A stretch of DNA of 64,000 nt, taken from the NCBI RefSeq assembly GCF_003945595.2, contig NW_024104332.1:1674001-1738000 (forward strand). Reading direction: 5' to 3'. Both the position numbers and the translations under genes were made by a program. Source of the stretch: Pipra filicauda (taxonomy: Eukaryota > Chordata > Aves > Passeriformes > Pipridae). This document shows, in pieces, positions 34,501-48,204 of the stretch. Every line of letters starts with the position of its first letter. The first letter of the stretch is position 1. The notes beneath the pieces are model-generated. The model had not been told where the DNA came from. It made no database searches and saw only the letters and a program-made list of their open reading frames with translations.

Positions 34501-37500
34501 CCGTGTTTAATTCATAACATCCCTATCATGGTGTTGGCTGACTGGAATTTGTGTGATTCACCAAGGCAGTTTGCTGAGCAGGTTTTCTGCCTGACCTTTT
34601 TGGGATGCTCAGGTGACGCGGAGGCCTGAAGGAACGGGACAGGCCTTGCCAGTAGAGAATTCCCCGTGCAAGGTGGAGTCCTGAGGTGGCACATAACTAA
34701 CTTCACTTGCTTCTGTGCCCTCCTTTCTGTCCCTTTCTGTCCTTCCCTGCTGTGCTGAACATCTCAGCCCAGGGAACAGAGAGAAAGCAAGAGCCTTGTG
34801 TCCTGCCTTTCCTAGCTTCTCATAGTGCTTCCTGTTCTCTGCCTTTTGGGAGAGGAGTGAGTAGGCACTAGATTGTTGCTGCAAGGCTTCATTTTTGGTT
34901 CCGCCTTTCATGTCAGCATTTCCTAGAAATCACCAAAGCTAGTGAAGGCTGGAATTTTCTAGGATGCCAAAGGAGTTATCCATCCTCTTTTCCTGCCCCT
35001 TTATTACAATGACACTCCTCTTTTTGAAACCTTCTGACAACTGCAGTCAGTGGTTTCTATGGTTGGAATAACTTATAATAGTGTGTTCCAGCATATTCTC
35101 AAAGAAAGAGCAAAAAGAGGATTATGCCTGCTTCCAAGATTGGGATAACGGTTGCCTAAAAGGAAGATGCAAAATCTGTAAAAATAATGCTTTGCTGTTT
35201 GTTAAGAAAATACTCTAGGCAGTCAGGAAAGGTGATTCTCCTATACTGCCTTTCTCCCAAGTCCACCAGGAAAGTTTGGCTAAATCAGTTATTGAAGTGA
35301 GGCTGTGGACTCAGTTTTTACTTAAAGTATGAATTTTAGGTGAGTTCGTTCTTCCCCTGACTCATTCAGCTTAATACTCAGAGAGGAGAGGTCATCAAAG
35401 GAGGAGTGAAGTTTCTGTTTTCCAGTGCATGAGAGATTGTAAATCTAAAAATGTGATCAGAAGCACCTAGTTGATATGATAGGAAAGAACCAGGACCTTG
35501 ATGTTACTGGTCTGAGTAAGCTGATGTCCCTGTTTATGCCCCAAGAAAATTTCATTCACATTTCCCTTTTAACTAACAGAAACTAATTAGCCAGGCTCAC
35601 CATATTCAAGTGATTAAACAGAATGATGTGTAGATGTTAACTCCAATTACAATCCTAATGCTAGCTTCGTATCAAAAAAGAACATCCTCTCAACAAATCA
35701 TCACTTCCTCAACAAAAGAAAAAAATCTGGTTCTATGTGCTGTGTGTGTCTACAAGAGCTAATTAACAGTAAACCCTCTGTAATGCAGGCAAATCCTTTC
35801 ATAGCTCTTTTGGACCCTGGCATAGTATGACTTCAATAGAATTTCACAGCAGCTTTGAGTAGTTGTTGGGGAAGGGAAACCACTTCTAATAAACTGCTTA
35901 TGTTCATTGCTTTCATGGTGCTCTGTTCCACTGCTTGGAGGAAAGTGTTCCATATGCCCTGCATTTTTTAAAATAATATAGTTCTGGAGGGGAAGAGGAT
36001 CTCTGTATAAAATAAGAGGGAAGATAAGATCCGTGAGTACAAACTAAGCTATGTTACTTGATGGGTAAAAAATGCTACTCTTGAAAGACTTTTAATATGG
36101 AGCTTTCTGATGCTGTATCAGAACAGAGCAGTGGAAGAAACAGGTTTATTTTTTATGAATCAAGACTGGAAAAACTAGCAGTTTCTGATCCTGCCTCTGT
36201 GGGTTGGATAGAGCTGTGATCTGTTTGGGACAGATTGATAGAGAAATCCCAGTTCTGTGTGAGAACTTGCCTCTACTGAATTGATTCTGAAGCCAGACCT
36301 TTGCTGAGGGCACTTTTATTGTTGCAACAGCATTTCCCTGTCTGGAGCTTTGGGAGGGATACATGTGGAGTACCCCTTTGACATGAATGAAAGAACTAAT
36401 TCTCACACAACACTATTTAAAATCTGTTCTGTGGCTCCAGTAGTTTGAGGATCCTGTTGAGAGTGCACAGGATAGAATAAGGCCAGAAATCTCTTGTTTC
36501 TGGTAGTTTGTTATACAAAGAATGGAATGTGAGCGAAAAACTTGCAGTATCTTGAGACTGTTGATACTCGTTGACCAAGTTTCTCAGCAGCTGTGCTTGT
36601 TAGATGGGTTTGGGTAATATTCATGATTGCAGCACCCAGTCTTACAGAGCAAGCAAGCAGGTTTCTTGCAGAAACCTCCAGGGACTTGTAGCGTGGGACA
36701 AGGTAGCATGAATAGAGTTTTGTCAGGTCCTAACCAAATTCTTTGCAGGGACATCTCAGTAAAAGCTTTGGTTTGATGTTTTGTGGGGGTTCCTTTGCTT
36801 TGCTACCACTGTTTGCAAAATGAATTTTCAAATACATTTAAAATAAGAAAATTCTTTGTTTGGAAAATGGACTAAATTATTTTCACTGAAACTATAGGCA
36901 GAAAAAATAAGAAGTGATTAGGCCAAACATGATAGGTTACTGTAGAAAGACAAGAAGCATTGAGAAATTTGAATTGAATTAGAATGGAAAACAACACACA
37001 GCACGATTACAGAGGTTTCTGCTCTTGTTTCTCATCAGGCTAAATGGGCCTTGTGTTTTGTGTCTGTATTGGTTTGGCTACACAAATAATATACAATGCA
37101 GAAATAAAATTGTGCCATGAAGAAGTGACTTTATTATAAAGCAACAGTATATATCTGACCTCTGTACAATGGTTTTCTTTCATGGCTGGAAATGAGGATT
37201 TAATTTAGATTTAATATTAATGAACTATCTATTATTAAATTTGAGGAGCTTTAGAAATATGTAAGTTGTAGCGTTGTTTAAACCTCAGGAATGGTTACAT
37301 TAATGTTACATTAATATGTAACATATAATAAATCAGAACTAAACCTTGTGGTCTTGCTTCCAATCTACCTGTGTAATGTAGGATTTGTTGCTCTTTCATA
37401 ATTAGAAAATTTACATGATAGATGTATTTGAGTTGAGAGTCCAACCACCTAATTCTCTTCGTTCTGGCTTACTCAGTGACCTGTCAGGTGATAAAAGAAC

Positions 37501-38060
37501 TGCAATTCCAGCATAAAACGGGAAGCTCTTGGTTGGGTTTCTTTAGAGCAGTACATCTGTAGTACTGTGCTGATGTTGTAAGCATCTATACAGCTAAGTC
37601 TCCTTTATTAGATCTCTTCAGATCAAAGTTAGTGTGTCAAACCATGTAGGTGGAGGCTGTGTTTAGGTTTGTGACAGATTTACTCCTTTCTGGTATCTAT
37701 CAAGTAATCTTGCAAGAACTTCCCCCCCATGCACGCTTTTCATTGCCTATTTGACACTAGATAGATATTTGCTGGAATGATGGAGTGTAGAATGCTTGAT
37801 GCAGATGAGAATTTGCATTTTAAGTCTGCAATTGACATTACCTTTTTTTTTTAGTTTACATACAAAAATGTGTGTTCTACTTCTCCGTTAATTTGCAACA
37901 GTTTTTCTAGCATTGGATCAAAAATAGTGGATAACTTGTAAATGATGATAGTATGGTTGACAGTGAGTCTTTTTCATTTGTTTTTGCAGAAATGGAAATA
38001 CCAGTTTTCAATTATTATTTTATCAGTGTCTAGCCTGCAAACACAATGGTAAACTAATTA

Positions 38061-38119
38061 AACAAACTATAGGATTTGAAGGAACAAAGGAACAAACTAT
38101 AGGATTTGAAGGAACAAAC
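38061..38119. repeat. 30 bp tandem duplication, two copies
   Basis: The unit beginning aacaaactataggatttgaa occurs at 38061 and again at 38091, with the second copy matching for 29 bases. The near identity suggests recent origin. Confidence 0.92.
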
Positions 38120-41100
38120 TTCTGTCTTTTGGTGCTATGTATGGAAAGTTGTGCTGCAGCACTTACCAAAGGTGGAAGCATTGCCACAAATACCAGCAGC
38201 CGTGCAGGAAGAGAACATTATCAAATTAAGCCATCAGACCAAATTACTTAATTTTACTATAATTTTTTTCCGTGCTGTAAAGTGAAATAGCAGGATGGGA
38301 AAATGTCATATAACTTATCTGTACCTTTGGGTAGTAGTTTCAAATAACTGCATTCAAATTCTAGTAGGAAAGGGGGACTAATACTAAATTAATTTCCTAT
38401 GCCATGCCCTCTCTCTGTTAGTTCAGCTTCCTTTACATCTCTTTTCTCTAGAGATATTTTGCCTCTTTTCTACCTTGTTGCAGTGGTAGTGTGTAGAGTT
38501 GAACAAGAAGGTAAACCCTGTACCTTCAGAGGAGGTGACTGTTTTCTCAGTACTGTGTGTTAGAGAGGCTTTAGAGAAGAGCCAGGAATAGTACATTGTG
38601 CCTTGAAGTGAAGAAGTTTGGGAACTCAAATGCGAAAGCTTATTTTGGCTGAAAGTGAAAGAGCTGGATTATCCTCTAAGAGTAAACAAGTAAGGAGCAA
38701 AAGTTTGGTCAAGGGTGGTGCCAGTCTAGAAGAGTGAAAAGGGGGGCAGGGTGTCTGTCTGTGAGGTAATGAAATGGATGAAATCTGAAAGGCATTCAAA
38801 GCAGCAAAATGCCAGTGCATTTCTAATGAGGGTTATTAATCCCTGGAATTATTCTTCCTAGTAGTGTTCTCTTCTCCAAGCGTGATGAGTTGATGAGTTT
38901 GTGCTGAGCCTGGAGGCTGTGCTGTACAGATCCTTGGTGCAGAGGATTGCCCTGGTTCCTGCTGTCATTGCTCACAGTGTGACATAGCGCTTCCATGTCC
39001 GTGACGATAGTTTCCAGCTCGTTGGTCATGCTCTAAGATTAGGACCTCCTTTGAATTTTGATTCCTAGCACTGAATTGGACACAGACAAGCAAATCTAGC
39101 TGCAAAATCCTGGGCTTTGGCTCATGTCAGCTGTGATGAGACACAGAGTGAGAGTTCCACGTGATTTTACACAAGATTTCTGTTACACTGACATATTCTT
39201 GTTCATTAGTAGTCTTTTTCTATGAGAGACCAGAAACTCATTCAGATCTTATCTGTACTTCTGTCAGAAAACTTCACGCTTTTTTTCAATCTGATGTAAA
39301 TTTTTAATGACACCATCTTCACATGCTGGTGAACAAGCTCTTTTGCAGACATATTGGCTGTTTAATCAATAGGAGATAATGTAGAAACTCATTTCTGTAG
39401 TTATCTGAGATTGAGCAAATGATGAAACAGGCAAGGAAAGATTGTGGGATAACATGAAAAACAGGTGCTGGCTGGTTCTGATTGAGCTTTTCTTTGGCAA
39501 AGGGTTGTGAGGAGGTAACTGTATTTGCATGTTGTGGTTCATCTCTTAGCAGATCTGGTAGTCTCATACTGGAGAGTTGTGGCAGGAACTCTGAGAGCAA
39601 ATACAACGTTACCATTATGACAACAGCCAAGCTTTGGTTAAACATGGTCCAGTCATGACATAATCCCTGATTTGTCAATGATATGAAGTTTTTCTTGTAA
39701 TACTTGAAGGAAAATTGTCTGAAATGCAATCAACATTTAGAATAAGCAGTGTGAACTGTTTCCTCAATTTGTCTTAGACTCCCAATGCTCTTCCTGTGAC
39801 ACAGTGTGTCCTTTAGAAACACAGGACATCAAAGCAATACACCTGTGTGTTGTTTGCCTCTTAAAATACTCACTTGGATTTTTGTTACATGTTATTGTAC
39901 TTGCTGTCCCATTTTAACTCATAGTTACCTACTTGTAGTAAACCTCATGATGTTTATATATGTCACTGAAATTAAGTAGCACAGAAGCTTAGAAGGCACA
40001 GAAGCTGTAAAGCACCCTAACATGAGTGAAAAGGAGAGGTGACAGTGGAAAAGTAGAAAAACAAAAGGGCAGAGGATGTGTTTTCAGTTTGTTGCCATTT
40101 CTTTTGCTCCAGCTAATGCTGCTAAGTTTCAACCAAGTTAGAATCTGTAGATCTGATGTCATTGGAGATCATGCTGAAGAGGAGACAAGACACTGTGATG
40201 CCTACTTTTGGCAATATAGCATGTTCATCTGAAAATAATGCCAGGAGCATGGACCAGGATATACAGATCCTGTGGGTTGGTTTGTCAGCAGCAAAGAAGC
40301 TGCATTGACTTGGCACACTGGAGGGAAGAGGACTAATTCCAGTCAGGCAGTTCACCAACATGTCAGTGGCCAAACCAGTCTCTCCAAATTCCCAGCAGGC
40401 TTGAATCAGCCATTGGGATATTTTCAGGTTATGTCAGTGGGCTCTGTATCAGTGGGCTTTGCTTTGCTTTGCTTGATCGAATAACCTTCCCAAAGAAATT
40501 GTGTGAATTTCAGAAGTGAATTACATCTTTCCCTGCCCCTCATGGGCCGATGGAGGGAAAAAAGACAAGGTAAAAAGTATTCCTGCCTTAAAATGGACCA
40601 CTAGTTGTTAATATGTGTAGTCTCAATCACAAGGATAATAGGATAATAAAGAAAAGATTGAAGAAATAATATCTTGCTTTAAAATAGTCCCATATCTGGT
40701 AGAAATGCTTTTCCCTCCCTCGTGGCAGTGATATCCTCTGCTTGTAAATAACTTGAATGCAGTCTAAGTTCAGCGCTATCTTACCATTTCAGCTTTGGGT
40801 GAGCTCTCTGTACTTTGATTTCCTGGGTCAACCAGTGGATCAGGCTACGAACGCCAAACTTTGTGGTGTTTGAGTCACCTTTTAATCAATGGATTTTTAA
40901 AATAAGGGAGCACTTTCCAGAAAAATTCCAGTAAGAAAAAGGGTACCCTTAAGAAAGCAAGCCAAAACCTATAGCTCTAGCAATATATTTGTGTGTACTC
41001 TCTAAAGGTTTCATCAGCCTTTTTGTGCTGTTGATGACTTAAATATTTCAAATAGATTTTTGAAGTGGGATGGGAAGCATTCCTTCTCTTCCTTACAACA

Positions 41101-41188
41101 GAGGCAGGGGGAAAAAAAGTTGCCTTCTTTCTCCTTTTTGTCTTGAGCTTCAAAAGCTCTTGAGACCTAAATTGCACAAAAGTCAGCA

Positions 41189-41215
41189 TCTGTCAGACAT
41201 CCACTGTCTGACAGA
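41189..41215. repeat. Short hairpin-forming inverted repeat
   Basis: The arms tctgtcagac (41189-41198) and gtctgacaga (41206-41215) are perfectly complementary around the loop atccact. No extension of the stem is visible. A function is not inferred. Confidence 0.8.
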
Positions 41216-42728
41216 AAGGCTGGTACCTAAGTTTGGGGTCACAGGGAAAGGAAGGGGTTTGTGGCTGAAAAAGGAACAAGGTTTTTAAGCCAGATCACTG
41301 TTTCCCCAGATGCTTGGCCTGCTCTCTTCTGGGATTTGAGCAGCTATGGAAAGATGAGGTTTTTAACATTTGGAAGCTGCCCAGATAAGGCAGAATCTTC
41401 AGTAAGTTCAGTAATGTTCCATCATAGAGAAAATTGGGAGAAGGAAGAGCTGTTTTACTAAATGATCATTTTCCTTTATGTGGACCATACTGTACTGCAA
41501 AATAATAATAATAAAACAGCTGTTGGAGAGTGTAGGTTACCCTGAGCAGTACCCTCAGCATGGACACAAGCTGCTTTTCCAATCAAGTCACATCTGTGAC
41601 TATCGAGATGGTAGGAGGTTGCTGTGTACATAAACACAAAAAAAATCAGCAGCAGAGCTGAGAATAGCTGATGAGGATGATACTCACAAAGGCTGGTTTC
41701 CTTTGGCTTGCTTTACAGACAGTGAAGTGGAAGAGATTCCTTGGGGTGGCTGTGGAAAAGGAGGAGAGGAGTGAAAGTGGGTGAGTTCAGAGCTTCTAAG
41801 CTGAACTTTTCTTTTTGGAACAGCCTCTGGGGGAAGCGCTGGCAGTGGGATGATGACTAGAATTAAGAGGAGTTGCAAGATATTCCAGAGTTTCTCTCTG
41901 CTTCACTTGGTAATTTAAGAACTACTGGGAGATGACTGATAAGTCATGGACATGGAAGAATTTTTCAGCATATTATCGTACAGGAGATAATCCTGTATAA
42001 GCCTATGTCAGAAAGAGACTATCAATTTTATGTGAGGTTTTTTTTCCCCAATAATCAAACGTGATTTTCTAATGATTGATATAATTCTGTAGGATGTTTA
42101 GACAGTACACTATCTATATAAAATAATAGTGATAAATCCAAAAGCAGCATCAGGCATACTCAAAGAAATTCCTTATACCCTGCTCTTTATCTACCTTGGA
42201 TTTTCTTCAATATTTATGGGCACTGGCTGCATTTATTCCCTGCTATGCTTCACAAAGATAACTTCTGCATATTTAGAACTCAAATGATGAGTAGCTAAAA
42301 CGTATGTTGAAGTTAAAAGCACTGTGGCCATTACTAGCATTCTAATAAATGTCTCAAATGATATATTTATAAATATATTTATGCCAGTGCAGAATGAAGT
42401 GTTATTATGTTGAAGTGTTACTATTTTGATTTCAATTTTGAAGGAAAGATTTTCAATTGTACATATGTATGAATGTATGTAATACATGAATAATATATGG
42501 GTGTGTATTTACAAACACATCCTACTACAAGCCCTCTGTGCACTCTGATCTCAAACATAGGTCCAAAAGATGCTTTAGTGCCACCTCTTGTTAAAAAAAC
42601 CTCAACTGAAACCCATGTAAGCTCTTATTACAGAACAAATGATTGGATATGATAAAAAACTTCAGGATCAGGAACATAATGTGACGGTTCTGTTCTCATT
42701 AGTTTCTCATGTCCTGTTTTGTTTTCAT

Positions 42729-43075
42729 AGAATCCCAGAAGTGACCTTAAGGATCATTTTGTTCCAATCGCCTGCCACAGGCAGGGACACCTTCCACAAG
42801 AGCAGGTTGCTCAGAGTTCCATCCAACCTGGCCTTGAACCCTTCCAGGGGTGGGGCGGCCACAGCCTCCCTGGGCAACCAGAGCCAATGCCTCGCCACCC
42901 TCAACGTAAAGAACTTCTTCCATATATCTAACCTAAATTTCCCCTCTTTCAGTTTAGATGTTTGAATTTTTTTCCCCTTTACCAGTGTCAAGTGCTGCAC
43001 TGACTGCTCCCTCATGTGCAGGGACTTGTTCCCCTTGGAGAGGTGGTCCAGCAGAGACTGGGGCTCACTTTAAGG
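42729..43075 (-). mobile_element. CR1 LINE 3' fragment
   Basis: The minus strand encodes a decayed C-terminus of the CR1 ORF2: KLKEGKFRLDIWKKFF followed by RVARHW and LPREAVAAPPLEGFKARLD. The + strand reads catagaatcccagaagtgac at the element's 3' end and ccaacctggccttgaaccc inside, both usual in avian CR1. It is 5'-truncated, as most CR1 copies are. The right-hand limit is approximate. It differs in sequence from the CR1 at 48.2 kb and belongs to another subfamily. Confidence 0.9.
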
Positions 43076-43910
43076 TGCAGAATTTTTTTCATAAAGGAGA
43101 AACATAAAGTCGACAAAACTGCAGAGAAGAGAATCCAGGATAGAATGTCAGTCTTGGTCCCCAAATACAGTCCTTGAAGGTTCCCTACTGTGAAATACTC
43201 CTGGAGCTTGTGAAAGCAAATGCTTGTTACCCCATATCATTCGAAGCTGAAACAGGAAAGAGTCTAGGGGTCACAACCACTTAGAGAAAATATCTGCTCT
43301 GTGCTCTTTAAATCCTCTGAACAATTGCTCTCAGGAAAGACTAGCATTCCAAAAAAGCAGTCAAAAGAGGCAGGTATGAAAATAGAGATCAATGCATTTG
43401 CAAAAGAAAGATGATGATTTGTGAAGTAAAGTAAAAATGAAGGGCATGAGGTAGAGAAAGCTTCCTCTTGCAACTCCTTAAAGGTGGACAATCCACCTAT
43501 GCAGTCTACAGGTGTAGTCATGTATGGGTTTGGATATTTCTTATGCTGAATAGCTCAATTTCAGAAAACACTTAACTAGAACTGAAGTGAATTACAAGCA
43601 CTTTCCACCAGTGGGATTAGGAAAGTGTTAAAAAAAAGTCACAGAAGGAAGAGCACCATATTCAAGCAGTTTTTCTCCTCATGTTTTTTTTTTTTTGTTA
43701 AATCCTCCCGAACATTCATTCATATTCTCTATTCTTTATGGTTTGACTCAGCTTCCACTGAATGTTTTGCCTACTTACTGATTTAATATGGGCACTACCA
43801 GGTATTTCTCAAGTGATGTAACATGCTCTGTGGTACTTCTGGATCTGACAGTGAATGAATAGCAAACAGTGCCACCAAAGTAGTTTGTTTCTATTTGAGA
43901 AAAGCATGTT

Positions 43911-43943
43911 TTCTTGATTAATTATTTCTTGATTAATTATTTC
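43911..43943. repeat. 15 bp tandem duplication
   Basis: The unit ttcttgattaattat occurs at 43911-43925 and 43926-43940 with a 3-base partial third copy. Confidence 0.9.
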
Positions 43944-46900
43944 ATGTACACCGACATGATGAGCCAGTTGACTGCCACTGGTTGCAGAGAAGCAGGCGTA
44001 GTTGACTGATTCTAACTGGAATTCTTTGTGCAGAGAGAAATTCTTTGAGCTGACTTTGATAGTTTTGGTTTCAGAGCAGTCCCTCCACGCCTGTAGTCAT
44101 TACAGCTCTAGCTTCCTTTGTTTAAAGCAAAATATTACTCTTCCCAAAGAAGTTGGGCAATATGACAAGTTTATAAAGATGGTTGCTCTTTTACTTGATG
44201 AACTGGCTTCACCTGTGAGTCCGATCTAGGGGGTTTAACTGGCTTTGTGTCACAGACAAATCAATCTACTTTATATGGGGCCTGACCTGGCATATTTTAA
44301 AAAGAATACTAATCTGTTTGCTTAAAGCACAGGCCTCAAAACAGAATAACTGTGCAAGTTCTTAAGAATAACATTCCTTTTTTAAGTTGAGGCAGGAAAG
44401 AAAAATCTCAGCCTAAAAATAACAGGGAGTGCAAGAGTTGTTATTTGGGCTTTTCGGTTTTACAGGAGAGAAGCCCATAAAAAGCCTCCATATTGATGAT
44501 GTAATTCCAGAGATTTCAGTAGTCATTCCTGTTTAGCTGTTAACAGGGAGTTAAAATGGAGAGTCCTTGGTCATTTATAGTGAAAACTAACAGTGGTTGT
44601 TCTGAATTACGCCATTCAGATTTAAAACTAGTTTTAAAGAAATCTATTTGCGCACTGTGTGTGCTTAATGATAATAAGATGTCTTAAATCTATAATCAAT
44701 ACATAATAATGTCTAGAATGCTAGGTTGTATTAATTTTCAAAGCTATACTTAGTATTTTTTCTTTATCCTCATTTATTTTTCTGAGTGAAATGAGGACTC
44801 CTACCTTCTTAAAAAAAAAAGGCATGAGTAAGCATACTTTTACAATTTAAGGGATGCACATAATATGTTTGTGTCTTGTCGGTGTTATATTTTCAGTAAA
44901 CAAAAATGTGTGAACAAAAAATGTCTAAACCTTCAGTAAATGATGTCAACATATGTGAAACATTTTGATGTATCCTAACAGCACATCTTGGCTGGTGATA
45001 TGCTAGAGGAGGAAGGTGTGTGCACTGTCACCTAGAGACTGCAAGTGTCTGTTCTGTACATGTTGTTCTCATTTGGCAAAAATGGTGAAAAATCTCTAGG
45101 CATACAGGTAACTTGATTGTAGTGATCTAGAAATGTCCTTAAAATGGTTGCTTGAGGAAGGCTTTGATATAGGAACCAGTGTGGGTAAGGAAAAAGCAAT
45201 TTTGACAGTAGATATCTGTTTGTCCACATTAACCTTGGCTGAAATCAAAGCTGTGTTTGAAGTTTAGTGATGTTTAACAGCTGAGTGGACCCAGACATAG
45301 ACTGCAACTCTGAGGTCATTTTGCATATTGAAAATTTGTGGCTAGTTGACAGTTTGCCCATCTCTGGATTAAATTGAAGTGGGTAATAATTGTGTAACTC
45401 TGAGATCAATTGTGAGTTAAAAGTTGTGTTAACAGTAGATAAAAACTCCTAGTCTGTACATAAATAGTGACGTTTGTCAGTATTCAAATGCCCTCAGATT
45501 AGGTGGAGGGAGGGGGAAGGGAGCCTTGTTCTTGAAAAAAAGAAAAATAAAAAGCAAAGCACATCTTGATGTGAATAACATTAGATGAATCCTTCCCACC
45601 CTGAGGAGCTGCGTTTCACGAACACCAGTCACTCTGGAAGCTGTGGTTGTAGATCTCTGCCAGGGTGTACTGCACAGCAGAGAGAAGCTATTAATATACA
45701 CAAATTTGCTTCCCTGTCTGGTTGTTTATCTCGTATGTTTTAAATACTCAGATTATCGCTCCAGGATTAGCAGAATCTGTCAGATCTCTAAAAGGGCAGC
45801 TTCAAAGTCAGCTGAACTGATGGAAGGGGTGAGGAATGCAGAATGTGCAAATCGTCCATGAGGAAAAAATAATGCCTCGATAACAAAGATTTACAAGAAG
45901 GAGCTACTTAGCAAATACTCAAGGTTGTAATGAATCCTGTTTGGATATATAGATAAAATCTCAAAGGAGGGAAGGTTGAGAGAGGAACTTAAAGCCCTTT
46001 AACAGTTTGACTTCAAAGCTAAATTTCTTTACGTCTCATACTAGGTGGGTTAATGCCAAAGATATAGAAGCAGGTGTTCTTTGTCAGCTTTACTCCATGG
46101 ACCACAACTCAATTTCCTTCCCTGCTTCTGCTGAACTCTCCAGTCAAAACTGTGAGATGGTGTACTCATCTAAGTCAGTAATTAGGCTTTAATACCTGCC
46201 TCAAGGCACCATGGGGATTGCAGATGTTCTGATGTTTTGGAGTGGACAGAATGATATGAGCCCCACTGTTGAGCATCCTTATCTGTCTTGGAATACTAAC
46301 TTTGAATGCAATCTCAGTTTTGGTTTGTGGGAGTGGGTGTTACATGCTTCTAAATATGAAAACACAGTACACATTGAAAAGGAAACAGATATTATTCATT
46401 TCTCGTAAGGGAATACTTGAATCTTACTTTCAACTTTTAGCCACAGATACACGGTTTCTAGTTTAAGATTTTCACATGGTGTGATTTTTTTTTTTTCCCC
46501 TCCCACGGTCTCCCCTGCTGTTGCCTTTTCCAGTTATTAATTGGGTATTCTGTCTTCAGCTGAGGGAGGTGTGGGGGATAGCAAATTAACTATATGCAGT
46601 TGAATTCTGATTCAGGGCCATATTTCTTGGACTGTTAATTCTGTTTTGATGAGCATAAAAGTCCAGAAGCACCTAGCAGAGATTGTTTCCGTACTCTGGA
46701 GTAGATTTTCAGTGTATAAAAGAAAACAGTGGCTGTACCAGGATTTTATTGTTGGTGGGTTAGTGATGGAGCTTTGAGAAATGTGAGGTAGGATCGACTT
46801 TTGGCTGTCCATTAATTGTGCTGAACAGGCTGGACTGACATAGCTACCACTCCTTGCTTGAGTTTAGCTTTTCTGAGCCCTATCAGGCCTCCATGCTTTT

Positions 46901-48204
46901 AAAAATTACTCTTAACAGGATGGGGGTTTTTGATAGGGAATTGCAGGCACTGAGGTGGTGGTGAGACAGTAACGTAACAAAAATGTAAGTGGATTAAGCC
47001 CTTAATGCCATTAAAGATAAGGAGATTTGTGTGTCCAGCTGTCTGTGAAGCCGAACTGTTGGCTAAGTGCATATGCAAAAAAGGATTGGATTAAAAAAAC
47101 AAAATGGGAGAAAGTTTTGTGCCTTCAGCAACATCTCTGATCAGTACCACCTTGCAGGGACCCGTGTTGAACAGCTTTACCAAGCAGAAAGGTAAATAGC
47201 TGGTTAATGAAATTCAATCAGGGTGTTAAATGTAATGATTTCGTGCTTGCACTGCAAGCATAAAAATAGTGGAGAAACGATGCAGGAGAATGGACGGTAG
47301 CAGCAGAAGAGAGAAAAAGCAAACTCGGCCTAATGGACATAAGTAAAAATGCTGTAGGTGACACCCCGAAAACCGGGCTTAGTAAATACTCTGCGCGCGT
47401 TTCGAAGCAGTGGTGGTGTGCACTGCTGGTACCAGGAAGCTGTTATGGCAGGGACCGGTCATTTGGTCCTGGAGCAAATAACCCACGGGGCTGTTGATTT
47501 TGGGGCTTAGCTCAGCAGCAGAGGGTGGAGAAGCTGCTCAGTGTGCAATCACATCCATTCAGGGCTGGGATGTTTGGGTCTGAAAGCTTTTTGATGCAAA
47601 GGCAGTGGACTTCGGAGTGAAAGCAACTGATCACTATTTGAGTGGAAAATAGAATTTTTTCTGTATTTCACTTACTTATTTAGCATTTAAATATGTTTAT
47701 TCCTTTCGCACTTCCTTTTAAAGCTTGCTTAATAGTGTGTTTAAATGGCGCCTCCTGAAAATTCAGGTATGATATTTAATTACAGCATATTTCACATTAA
47801 AGACTAAAATGCTTGTTTGGTGAAATTATTGAAAATTATTTGCTTTTTTCAATTCCCTGGTAAAGATGATGAGATCATTCTTTGAAAGTCAGTGAGAGTT
47901 GACATGATGGATCATAAAGATCCATTTTGAGCCCCCCTTGTACTTTATAAAAAATAAAAGGGCTTCAAGGAATGTGTAACTTCCTTTAATTTTCTTCACT
48001 AGTTATTATATCTCCTTTGGAACCATTTTCTTATTATGACCTATCATGTAAATAATATTTGGACCATTTTTAGTGTACACAGAATCATAAAACTAATTAT
48101 TTGCTTTGAAAGCCATTATGCTAGTTATTCATATGCACTTTAAAGGCAAGTTCTCCTGCCTCTTTTGTCAGTCTGTGGTTCAGTGATGTTTTTTAAAAAT
48201 TATA

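Noticed and set aside
39319..39729. 136-codon minus-strand open frame in intron 16
   Set aside because: The product resembles no family I know, has no flanking splice or promoter signals, and lies in AT-rich intron where such frames arise by chance.
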